Source of the DNA: JAEUSG01 sp964590225
Lineage (GTDB): Bacteria > Fibrobacterota > OXYB2-FULL-49-7 > JAEUSG01
Direction: 5' to 3'
Length of the DNA: 64,000 bases
NCBI GenBank assembly: GCA_964590225.1
Contig: CAZPWS010000005.1
Coordinates: forward strand, 1 to 64,000
Each line of letters opens with the position of its first letter. The stretch's first letter is position 1. Below are positions 27,701 to 34,961 of the stretch, one piece after another. A model generated the notes under the pieces. It was given only the letters and a program-made list of their open reading frames with translations. It was not told where the DNA came from and did not search any database. Made by a program: the position numbers and the translations under genes.

Positions 27701-27725
27701 TAAAAGCAGTCCGAAGCAAAAATTT

Positions 27726-28028
27726 TTATGGAAAAATAACGGCGTTATTTTGATTTATAATACGCCGAAATGTTTGGCTGGTGGTTACCCATTCAATAAT
27801 ATCCACTTTAAAAGAGATATTCGATTCAGAGAAAGCTTCATGAATACTGCTGATTGTGTCCGGATTAATCGTAGCATCGCCCATTATAACTAAATCAAGA
27901 TCAGAAAATGGTTTAACTCTTCCATTGTATCGTGAACCAAAAATGCGAACTTCTCTATCGGGGATATGTTTTGCAAGAATTTCGCGAACAAGGTTAAGTT
28001 CTGATGGTTGAAGTGCAATTTGTTTCAT
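27726..28028 (-). CDS. MNT-type minimal nucleotidyltransferase (antitoxin)
   Basis: The 100-residue protein has the full GSx10DxD active-site motif: G31-S32, then D43 and D45 in PFSDLDLVIMG. In characterised HEPN/MNT modules this enzyme adds AMP residues to a Tyr of the HEPN toxin and so inactivates it. It overlaps the HEPN gene by 4 bp, the classic toxin-first order. It is intact, with no sign of decay. Confidence 0.88.
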   Translation of the reverse strand: MKQIALQPSELNLVREILAKHIPDREVRIFGSRYNGRVKPFSDLDLVIMGDATINPDTISSIHEAFSESNISFKVDIIEWVTTSQTFRRIINQNNAVIFP

Positions 28029-28444
28029 CGGTTGCGCTTGTCTAATTCATTGAGGAGAGATAGCATATCATCTCGGAATGCTGGTAGTATTGTTTCGATT
28101 ATTTCTGCTTTTGATTGATCGTAGGTGTGACTTGTTATGTTTCTCTTGTCCCTGTAATCCTTAAAGCCGGCAACATTTAACAATAGTCCTGCTTCTGCTG
28201 CGGTTCGGATTAAATCCATGTATGTAAGTTTGTCAATTTCCGTTGGATTAGGGACCATTTGTTCAAGTTGCCGTTTTATAAATTTAAATGCAATTTCATG
28301 TGTAAACTCAAAGCACTGGATAGCTGAATTTCTAAACTGTTCATGAAGGGCAGGATCGTTTTTAGACATGTCAGAGTTTAGAAAATTGAGACTTCGTTCG
28401 AGCGAGGCCAAGGCATATCTAAACGACAATAGGTCAAGTTTCAT
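28025..28444 (-). CDS. HEPN toxin, HI0074 family nucleotidyltransferase substrate-binding protein
   Basis: The 139-residue all-alpha protein shows the RX4HXY motif at 101-108 (RNITSHTY). The Arg and His form the RNase site of HEPN toxins, and the following Tyr is the residue AMPylated by MNT antitoxins in studied homologues. N-terminal residues (ALASLERSLNFL, EFTHEIAFKFIKR) fit HI0074. It forms a complete toxin-antitoxin module with the downstream MNT gene. The gene lies 13 bp after the GIY-YIG gene. Confidence 0.88.
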   Translation of the reverse strand: MKLDLLSFRYALASLERSLNFLNSDMSKNDPALHEQFRNSAIQCFEFTHEIAFKFIKRQLEQMVPNPTEIDKLTYMDLIRTAAEAGLLLNVAGFKDYRDKRNITSHTYDQSKAEIIETILPAFRDDMLSLLNELDKRNR

Positions 28445-28457
28445 GCTTTAAATATAC

Positions 28458-28739
28458 TTAAATTTGGTTAAAATCGAAAAAGCCCTGCTTAATGTAAAAC
28501 TCTTTTTTGGTTCTTGGCAGGCTTTTGAATTTTCTTTCTAACTTTAGAGCTACTCCCTGATTACCAATGAATTGTCGGAAAACAATGGCCTCGGCTTTAT
28601 GTACCCTAAAAAAACGGGCGCCTTTGCTACCAGAGGATTGGTGTTCGGCGAAACGCCTGTCAACATCGAGGGAAATGCCAGTATAAAAAAAGTTGTCGGT
28701 TGTCCGAACAACATATAGATACCATTTGTCCTTTTTCAT
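28458..28739 (-). CDS. Small GIY-YIG nuclease-domain protein
   Basis: The 93-residue single-domain protein has WYLYVVRTTDNFFYTGIS as its GIY-YIG core. The Arg of DVDRRFAEHQ and the Glu of LKLERKFKSL occupy active-site positions. It is similar to the YhbQ/UPF0213 family, small proteins of unclear role. Its first seven codons and its upstream region are part of a direct repeat whose other copy lies 2.1 kb away, at 30797-30894. Confidence 0.85.
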   Translation of the reverse strand: MKKDKWYLYVVRTTDNFFYTGISLDVDRRFAEHQSSGSKGARFFRVHKAEAIVFRQFIGNQGVALKLERKFKSLPRTKKEFYIKQGFFDFNQI

Positions 28740-28790
28740 TTTACTTCATAGATATATAAGGACATGAAATTGTAGCAAATAAAAAGAAAT
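28693..28790. repeat. Direct repeat, copy A (about 98 bp)
   Basis: This stretch aligns with 30797-30894 at an estimated 85-90 percent identity with two small indels, starting TTGTCGGTTGTCCGAACAA and ending AAATAAAAAGAAAT in both. Copy A covers the 5' end of the GIY-YIG gene and its upstream DNA. It also contains a dead version of the TPR-gene start (ATG AAA TTG TAG). The two copies bracket the 28791-30796 cassette. Confidence 0.85.
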
Positions 28791-28841
28791 AAGAGTTACT
28801 ATATGTGTAAACCAAAGGGAAAAGGGTAAAAAGGCATACCT

Positions 28842-30272
28842 CTAACGACACGCCACCCGGAACCCATAGTTGTAGTTTCTGCTGTCCGGAGAGAGGAAGT
28901 TGCGGAAGCCGGCGCGGAAAAAGAAGTCGTAGGAGTAGTTGAACCACGAGCCCCCACGCAACACGCGGTAACTACCAGTTGTTGGTCCAGCAGGATCTGT
29001 TTTAGCATCTGCTGTATAGCTGCCATACCGATCATTACACCATTCCCAAACATTACCTGCCATATCGTATAGGCCACAGGCGTTTGGCAATTTTGTTTCA
29101 ACGGCCTGTGTTCTACTATTTGAATTGTAGTGGTTCCAACAATATCTATTTGCCGTTGTAGTATCCCATGTGTTTGACCAATAGTAGTTAGTTGTGGTTC
29201 CAGCTCTATATGCATACTCCCATTCCGCTTCTGTTGGCAAACGGTAACCATTGCTTGCAAAATTTACCACTACGCCACTTCCCATGCTACTGCCAGCGTA
29301 GGAGTAAACAGTATCCTTACCAACAAGCTTAGATAAAGCGTTACAGAACATTGCGGCATCGTACCACGATACCCGTTCCACTGGCCTTAGTGTGCTTGTA
29401 TCACCGCCAAAGTTTGAAGGGTTTGTTCCCATAACTGCCGTATAAAGTTCCTGTGTTACTTCTGTAGCACCAATTTTGAAGTCGCTGACTGTTACAGTAT
29501 GAATTGGAGTTGCGTAATCAGCATCACCCATTTGAAATGTTCCGCCGGTAATGCTTACCATGTTCAAAGGTTGCTGCAATCCAAATTGAACAGTCAAGGT
29601 TTCAGGTACGCTCCACAGCCCATTTATATCTCTTGCCTGCACGATAACAGCACGCCTTTGCCCCACATCTCCATGAGGTACTGTAGTTTGCCATACCCAA
29701 TTTAAAGTTGAAGTGCTGTCGTCCCAAACACTATTTCCAAAACCATCCCAGTAAACTTTTGAAATTGGAGCAAAGCCCAAGCCCGAACTGACATTGTTAA
29801 GTCTTAAGCTTAAGGTAACACCACAGGGATTACCGGGGGTTAGCGCTCCTGTTATACCCATAGTAACGCGTTTTGGGTTGCCTGAAATAACAGGTTTATG
29901 TTGTCTGCCTGTTATTCTAAAAACAACATTCTCTCTGTCTCCACCCAACACACGAAGCTTAACCCGCCCTTTAGTTCCACATTGAATGGGAGTTGCAATG
30001 CCATTATCAAGAACTATCAGCGGATTTGGGTTTGGTGCCCAGGTTCTACCGCTGTCTATCGAAAGTGCTATAAAACACTGTGCCATACCTTGACCAGTAG
30101 GCTTGAAACCCACATAACAATCTCGGCTATGCCGCTGCTGCAATATTCCCTGACCATCGTACCAACTGCTGTCGCTGTTCCAGACGCTGTCAACAACAAC
30201 AGAGTCAACCCGTAACTGCTGAGATAAAATTGCTGTGGTTAATAAGGTAAGTATAAATAAGGTCTTTTTCAC
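28842..30272 (-). CDS. Secreted SUMF1/FGE-fold protein with a DGR-type variable C-terminus
   Basis: The 476-residue protein has a signal peptide (MKKTLFILTLLTTAILSQQ), an N-terminal beta-rich domain (20-230) and a formylglycine-enzyme-like C-type lectin fold (about 235-476). The latter shows FQMGDADYATPIHTVTV, RPVERVSWYDAAMFCNALS, YRLPTEAEWEYAYRAGT and MAGNVWEW. The C-terminus is RVLRGGSW, 26 residues, then GFRVACR. The catalytic Cys pair of true FGE is absent there; Phe/Tyr/Asn dominate. The codon pattern of those 26 residues is that of a diversity-generating retroelement target. It is likely a surface-displayed ligand-binding protein, not an enzyme. The next gene upstream is 3 bp away. Confidence 0.85.
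   Translation of the reverse strand: MKKTLFILTLLTTAILSQQLRVDSVVVDSVWNSDSSWYDGQGILQQRHSRDCYVGFKPTGQGMAQCFIALSIDSGRTWAPNPNPLIVLDNGIATPIQCGTKGRVKLRVLGGDRENVVFRITGRQHKPVISGNPKRVTMGITGALTPGNPCGVTLSLRLNNVSSGLGFAPISKVYWDGFGNSVWDDSTSTLNWVWQTTVPHGDVGQRRAVIVQARDINGLWSVPETLTVQFGLQQPLNMVSITGGTFQMGDADYATPIHTVTVSDFKIGATEVTQELYTAVMGTNPSNFGGDTSTLRPVERVSWYDAAMFCNALSKLVGKDTVYSYAGSSMGSGVVVNFASNGYRLPTEAEWEYAYRAGTTTNYYWSNTWDTTTANRYCWNHYNSNSRTQAVETKLPNACGLYDMAGNVWEWCNDRYGSYTADAKTDPAGPTTGSYRVLRGGSWFNYSYDFFFRAGFRNFLSPDSRNYNYGFRVACR
28857..28946 (-). other. Putative DGR variable region (VR)
   Basis: Read on the minus strand from the Trp codon at 28946 to the Arg codon at 28857. Eighteen of the 26 codons between GSW and GFR are of the form NNC where the first two bases differ freely: TTC, AAC, TAC, TCC, GAC, GGC, CTC and AGC. 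This is what adenine-specific mutagenesis of AAC codons in a template repeat yields. The segment is GC-richer than its surroundings and ends in GGGTTCCGGGTGGCG, a plausible initiation-of-homing stretch. No template repeat or reverse transcriptase is in this window. Confidence 0.65.
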
Positions 30273-30275
30273 ATT

Positions 30276-30680
30276 TTACCTCGCCACCAGAAATTTGGTT
30301 GTTTGAATCGCTCTGCCATCAACATGAAGTCTTGCAAAGTAAATACCATTAGAAAGGGTATTCAAAACAGCCGAACCAAGCTTATTGTTTACCGTTATAA
30401 TCTGAACTTTTTTTCCAGCAATGTCGTAAATAGTTACTGTTGAAAGTCCGGTAATTCCGCTTACTGAAATCCTTAAACTGCCCGTAACTGGATTTGGCAA
30501 AAGAGCCATTGTAACATTGCCTGGTAATGCAACTGCCTTTTGTTCAGTAGAAACACCGCCCGAATTCCATTCCGCCTTGTTCCCTGCGGCAAGGGTAAAC
30601 GCTTGTGTCTGTCCGCTTGCTTCGTAAAAATCCTGTGCAAATATAAAAACGGGTAATAATAGTAAAAACCATTTTCTCAT
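30276..30680 (-). CDS. Short secreted protein made of a signal peptide and a T9SS-like sorting domain
   Basis: The 134-residue protein has a signal peptide (MRKWFLLLLPVFIFA), about 35 linker residues, and then a C-terminal type A sorting-like domain (about 55-134) with ALLPNPVTGSLRISV, VTIYDIAGKKVQ and LSNGIYFARLHVDG. There is no separate passenger domain. It may be a surface anchor or partner for the variable protein encoded 3 bp downstream. Alternatively it could be the 3' remnant of a larger exported protein that lost its passenger. It has a fair ribosome site (AGGAAAAAGAA). Confidence 0.75.
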   Translation of the reverse strand: MRKWFLLLLPVFIFAQDFYEASGQTQAFTLAAGNKAEWNSGGVSTEQKAVALPGNVTMALLPNPVTGSLRISVSGITGLSTVTIYDIAGKKVQIITVNNKLGSAVLNTLSNGIYFARLHVDGRAIQTTKFLVAR

Positions 30681-30796
30681 TTCTTTTTCCTTTCATTTAA
30701 TCTATTCGCATAAATAGCTTTATCCACCAAGATAAGCAAGTTTCCTACCGACTTCTTTCGGATATTAATGTTACCTCCATCAGGAAGCAGTTGAAA

Positions 30797-30894
30797 TTGT
30801 CGGTTGTCCGAACAATATTAGATACCATTTATCCTTTTTCATTATTTTATAATAGATGTATAAGGATATGAAATTGCAGCAAATAAAAAGAAAT
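30797..30894. repeat. Direct repeat, copy B (about 98 bp)
   Basis: This is the counterpart of 28693-28790. It contains the true start of the TPR gene at 30868. On the minus strand it holds a relic of the GIY-YIG gene: MKKDKWYL is still readable, after which the frame departs. With copy A it brackets the variable-protein cassette. Confidence 0.85.
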
Positions 30895-32613
30895 ATCGTT
30901 TGTCTTGTATTCCTTATGCTTCTTTCTTTTTTGGTCGTGCCTGTTTTTTCCCAAGTACAAAAGAGTATTAAAAAGGGTGAAGATTCAAGAAAAGATCTAA
31001 ACATTCTTCTTGGGTTGCCGGAAGAGCCTGGTGCGGAACAGCTTGAATCGCTCAGCGATGAGGCGGTTTTGCGGCGGTATAAACTTTCTGCTTCGCTCTA
31101 TATGCAGGGAGTAAAGGCGGCATCGGATGGTGATATTAACGGTGCCATTGAACGATACAACGAGGCAATTAGACAGTTACCTGCCCCACAGCTATCTTTC
31201 AGACAATTGATAATTGCACTGCAGAAGCTTCAGAAGTCCGGCGTGGAAAAAGGCCTTATCGCCAACGGTTTGTCATGTGAGGCTGGATTCCAGAAGGGAA
31301 TGGAGCTCTATTCAAAAGGTAAAATTTATGACGCCATTCTTGCTTGGCGTGAGCTTATAAAAAACGAGCCGCAGTGCTTAAAACCTTTTAACTATATGCG
31401 TGAAGCGGACGCGAAGCTTGATTCCATTGCCGAAACCTATTTTAAACAGGGTTTGTATTATAATCAGAAGGGTGAATTGGTGGAGGCGGTTGCAACATGG
31501 CGACAGGGACTTCTTGTGTCCCCAGAGAATGTTCCATTAAAAGATCAACTTGCTGAGTTTGAAAGGCGTGAAACGGCTTACTCCAATGCTGTTATTGTTG
31601 AGGTTGATAGGCTTGTCAAGCTCCAAAGGCGCAAAGAGGCTCTTGATATACTTAACGATGCCTACAGAAAAACAGTGTCAAATGAAACAATTAAAAAGAA
31701 GAGGGATGAAGTATCAAAAGACAATGGTGAGGAGGTTGCGAGGCAACTTAAGGAAATTAACAAGCTGAAGGAGGCTGGTAAATCTCTGGATGCTCTTGAG
31801 CTTGCCCGTTTAACACTGAACTCTTTTCCTGAAAATGTGGAGCTTTCTGCAATTGTCCGCTTTTTATCGGAACGGATAGAAAAGGAGGATAGACGGACTT
31901 TTCTTGACAATGCATTTAATCAGGCCTTGACATCGATTTCGGAAGGGCGGTTTGCGGAAGCGCTTGATCTGTTAAATCTAATAAAACAGGATGAGCCATC
32001 ATATCCAGGGATACTCGGGAAAATTAAAATTGCGGAAGAAGGTATTGCTGCTATTGAACAGAGGAAGAATAATTCAGATGGATTTAACAAAGGGCTTGAA
32101 CAGTTTAATAAGGGGCTATTTGAGAATGCACTGAGGGAGTGGCGAGCTGTTCTCGAAAAGGATCCGTCTAACGAGATACTAAAGAAGTATATCGCCGAGT
32201 CTGAAAAAATGGCAGGGAATTCTGTCTCTGAAAGGAAAAAAAGGACTACCGACGAAGCTGAAGTTTTGAAAATAATAAACGAAGCAAGGGGAGCAGCAGC
32301 CAAAAGGGATTTCAGAACGGCCATTTCCAGATATGAAACTGCACTTCAAAAGGCTCCCCAAAGTGTCTCTATTGCGAAGGAATTGACAGTTGCAAAGCGT
32401 GAGCTTGTGCTGGTTGAGGAAAAATCTGTTTCCAGAACTGATGCAAAGAGTGAAGATCTGTTTGTGAAAGGAATAGATGCTTACAGGAATGGGAAGTACA
32501 AGGAAGCAATTGATTTATGGAAGCAGGTAACTGCAATGAAGCCCGATCATAAAAAGGCTCAGAATTACATTGTTAATGTTACGGCGAAACTTCAAAAAAT
32601 AGCGAGTATGTAG
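30868..32613 (+). CDS. Secreted TPR-repeat protein
   Basis: The 581-residue protein has a signal peptide (RNIVCLVFLMLLSFLVVPVFSQ). I use the ATG at 30868 (MKLQQIKRN); an ATG four codons upstream is less natural. At least six TPR-like helical hairpins are visible, for example SDGDINGAIERYNEAIRQL, SKGKIYDAILAWRELIKNEP, NQKGELVEAVATWRQGL and RNGKYKEAIDLWKQVTAMKP. Such proteins scaffold envelope complexes. It leads the operon 30868-38159; its start region lies in direct repeat copy B, so its promoter context was altered by the cassette upstream. Confidence 0.85.
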   Translation: MKLQQIKRNIVCLVFLMLLSFLVVPVFSQVQKSIKKGEDSRKDLNILLGLPEEPGAEQLESLSDEAVLRRYKLSASLYMQGVKAASDGDINGAIERYNEAIRQLPAPQLSFRQLIIALQKLQKSGVEKGLIANGLSCEAGFQKGMELYSKGKIYDAILAWRELIKNEPQCLKPFNYMREADAKLDSIAETYFKQGLYYNQKGELVEAVATWRQGLLVSPENVPLKDQLAEFERRETAYSNAVIVEVDRLVKLQRRKEALDILNDAYRKTVSNETIKKKRDEVSKDNGEEVARQLKEINKLKEAGKSLDALELARLTLNSFPENVELSAIVRFLSERIEKEDRRTFLDNAFNQALTSISEGRFAEALDLLNLIKQDEPSYPGILGKIKIAEEGIAAIEQRKNNSDGFNKGLEQFNKGLFENALREWRAVLEKDPSNEILKKYIAESEKMAGNSVSERKKRTTDEAEVLKIINEARGAAAKRDFRTAISRYETALQKAPQSVSIAKELTVAKRELVLVEEKSVSRTDAKSEDLFVKGIDAYRNGKYKEAIDLWKQVTAMKPDHKKAQNYIVNVTAKLQKIASM

Positions 32614-34961
32614 TGAGTAAAATAAAGCTGTTCATGCTATTTGCTATTGTCAGTATCGTTGTTAGTCAGACTACGATAATCCGCAAGGGAGAAAAGGGGT
32701 TGTCTTCAGATTTTATAAAGACCATTGCTATAAATCGCGGGGTACTTTATGCTGCCACGGAAAATTTTATAACCGCAATTTCGCTTGAAAAGGATTCAAA
32801 TTCAGTTATTGAATTGACAAAACAGGTTGCTGATCAAATAAGCTGTATTAAGCAGGCTGGTGACACAATTCTGATTGGTGCGGGCAAAACTCTTTTCTTA
32901 TACGATACTAAATCGGGACGCTCCTCTTCTATACCACCGGAATCGAGCGGGATAGCTTCCACTATTTCCTGTATTGAGGCAGCAGGTGATGAAGTATGGA
33001 TGGGGACATCTGGCGGGGGAGCAGTTTGTTATTATCGCTCTGATGGGTCGTTTTATAGAGTGAATCGCTCGAGCGGGCTTACGAGTGATAATATAAAAGC
33101 TATTGTTTTACTATCTGATTCCGTAGTTTTTGGTACGGCATCATCTGGTCTTGTTATGCATGATAGAAAGAATGGCAACAGTACAAGAATAGACCGGTAC
33201 GGCGGCCTTTCCAATAACAGCGTTACAGCAATGGTTCGTTCGTTCGGGTTGGTTTTTGTTGGAACCTATAAGGGGCTTTCTGTTTATAATCCGCGGAGTG
33301 GCATCGCCAAAAATATTTTTAAAAACACTGAGCTTAAGGACGGGATGGTTTTTAGTCTTCACTCCGATGGGCAATATCTGTGGATTGGCGGTATGGGAAT
33401 ACTTGCTATGTATAATGTAACGACAGATAGTGCAGTTCTACTAACCCCAAAGGATGGGGTGCCGGAGGATTTTATTACCGCTATTGCCAGCTATAAAAAT
33501 CATCTGTATTTGGCAACGGATGGTAATGGCATTACCGTTATTGATAAGAAGGTGCCATCTGTGTCACTAAAGGAAGTTCAGGTTCGTAACAGGAAAGGCT
33601 TGGTTATTGGTGAAGTATCTGCGGGTAGGGCGCCAATAAAGCTTCAGTGGAGTTTTTATAGCCCACTCGCAAAAGGAATAATATTAAATAGTGGCCTTGC
33701 TTCAACCGGCAAGACTAACGGTGTTCTTGCTGAATGGGATCTAAAGCATGTTATGGATGGTCAGTATGTTCTCTCTTTGGTAGCTACAGATGCAACGGGG
33801 AATTCTAATAGGACGGAAGAGTTGGTTTATACGGACACATTTGATCCGGAAATAACGATTGATGCAATTGCTCCCTATGTTGCAAAGCAGGATATTCATA
33901 TTACAGGCTCGTTTCGCGAAAAGAATATCGCAAAGATTGTTTTGTATCCTGGCAATGTTAGCGCGTCAATTGATAAAGGTAATAGTAAATTCAGCGGAAA
34001 AGTTTCTTTAAGTCAGGGAAAGAATATTGTAAGAGCGGTTGCGTTTGACAGATCCGGACAGCGGATGGAGGTGAGGCGACAGGTTGTTTATTCCGATAAA
34101 CCGCTTGCAGTTAATATAGATCCATTCCCAAAGTCAACAAAAGAAACGCGAATGTCTATTAAGGGAGTCGTGGTTTCTGCAACTCCTGTAAATGCTGTTA
34201 TAATTGAACCTGCTGGTGGGACAGTCGATTTCGACAAAATTACCGGCCATTTTTCACTTTCGCTGCCTCTTCTTGCTCAGGGCGAAAATGCGTTTATTCT
34301 CAGCGTTAAAAACGCCGGAGGACAGAGTGTTAAGCAGGAATTTTCGGTTATGCTCGATAATGAAGGGCCTATTTTGGTTCTTGATCCATTTCCACAGTAC
34401 ACAGCAGACTCAATAATAACCATTTCTGGCCAAGTAAAATCATCAGATTTATTCGAGATTACTGTGGCACCTCTTTCGGATCCTGTCCGCATCGATAAAT
34501 TCCGTAATAAGTTCTCGTTTAGTAGAAAATTAAGGGACGGGAGGAATGTTTTTATTGTAACTGCCGTAGATACGCTCAAGAATATGACGCAAACACATCT
34601 TTTGGTAATCCGCGATGTAATAAAGCCGAGGCTTGCTCCTGTTTCTATTCCATCAATATCAATGAATGAGACACATTTGATAAATGGAAGGTTTGACGAG
34701 GAGAATATTTCATCTATTGAGGCGCAGCCCGGAAATATAAAGGCTGAGATTGATACTGCGTCTTTTTCGTACAGACTTGCACTTCCGCTTGTAGATGGCG
34801 ATAACCCCTTTGTTATTACTGCCACAGATAAAGCGGGTAATATTTCCACCTTACGGATACAGATACCTGCAAAAATTGAGCGACAGGAGAATATTGTTAA
34901 GCAGCTAAAAAAAGAAATTGATGCTCTGCGGCGACAAATTGATTCGTTGAGGAGGCGATGA
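32613..34961 (+). CDS. Secreted beta-propeller protein with Ig-like repeats and C-terminal coiled coil
   Basis: The 782-residue protein starts at a GTG that overlaps the preceding stop by one base. It has a signal peptide (IKLFMLFAIVSIVVSQ) and then propeller blades of the two-component-regulator type (about 25-320; repeated MGTSGGGAVCYYRSDG, GTYKGLSVYNPRSG, LATDGNGITVID). Four to five Ig-like modules follow (about 330-745), and a final heptad region (about 750-782, VKQLKKEIDALRRQIDSLRRR). No kinase domain follows, but the next gene encodes a membrane phosphatase of a partner-switching system. A sensory role through that protein is therefore possible. Confidence 0.8.
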   Translation: MSKIKLFMLFAIVSIVVSQTTIIRKGEKGLSSDFIKTIAINRGVLYAATENFITAISLEKDSNSVIELTKQVADQISCIKQAGDTILIGAGKTLFLYDTKSGRSSSIPPESSGIASTISCIEAAGDEVWMGTSGGGAVCYYRSDGSFYRVNRSSGLTSDNIKAIVLLSDSVVFGTASSGLVMHDRKNGNSTRIDRYGGLSNNSVTAMVRSFGLVFVGTYKGLSVYNPRSGIAKNIFKNTELKDGMVFSLHSDGQYLWIGGMGILAMYNVTTDSAVLLTPKDGVPEDFITAIASYKNHLYLATDGNGITVIDKKVPSVSLKEVQVRNRKGLVIGEVSAGRAPIKLQWSFYSPLAKGIILNSGLASTGKTNGVLAEWDLKHVMDGQYVLSLVATDATGNSNRTEELVYTDTFDPEITIDAIAPYVAKQDIHITGSFREKNIAKIVLYPGNVSASIDKGNSKFSGKVSLSQGKNIVRAVAFDRSGQRMEVRRQVVYSDKPLAVNIDPFPKSTKETRMSIKGVVVSATPVNAVIIEPAGGTVDFDKITGHFSLSLPLLAQGENAFILSVKNAGGQSVKQEFSVMLDNEGPILVLDPFPQYTADSIITISGQVKSSDLFEITVAPLSDPVRIDKFRNKFSFSRKLRDGRNVFIVTAVDTLKNMTQTHLLVIRDVIKPRLAPVSIPSISMNETHLINGRFDEENISSIEAQPGNIKAEIDTASFSYRLALPLVDGDNPFVITATDKAGNISTLRIQIPAKIERQENIVKQLKKEIDALRRQIDSLRRR

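Larger units (their letters stand above)
28791..30796. mobile_element. Candidate inserted cassette with a variable secreted protein
   Basis: About 2.0 kb lie between the two 98-bp direct repeats. The cassette holds two minus-strand genes (28842-30272 and 30276-30680) and nothing recognisable as a transposase or integrase. The flanking copies each contain the start of one neighbouring gene and a relic of the other. The simplest history is that a divergent GIY-YIG/TPR intergenic region was split by the cassette and duplicated in the process. The mechanism is unknown. Confidence 0.55.

Noticed and set aside
28740..28841. DGR template repeat or reverse transcriptase next to the variable gene
   Set aside because: The 102-bp region downstream and the rest of the window hold no adenine-rich copy of the variable region and no reverse-transcriptase motif. 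If present, they are elsewhere in the genome.
28842..30272. A true formylglycine-generating enzyme for the sulfatase
   Set aside because: It has a signal peptide and lacks the catalytic Cys pair near the C-terminus; the variable codon pattern points to ligand binding.
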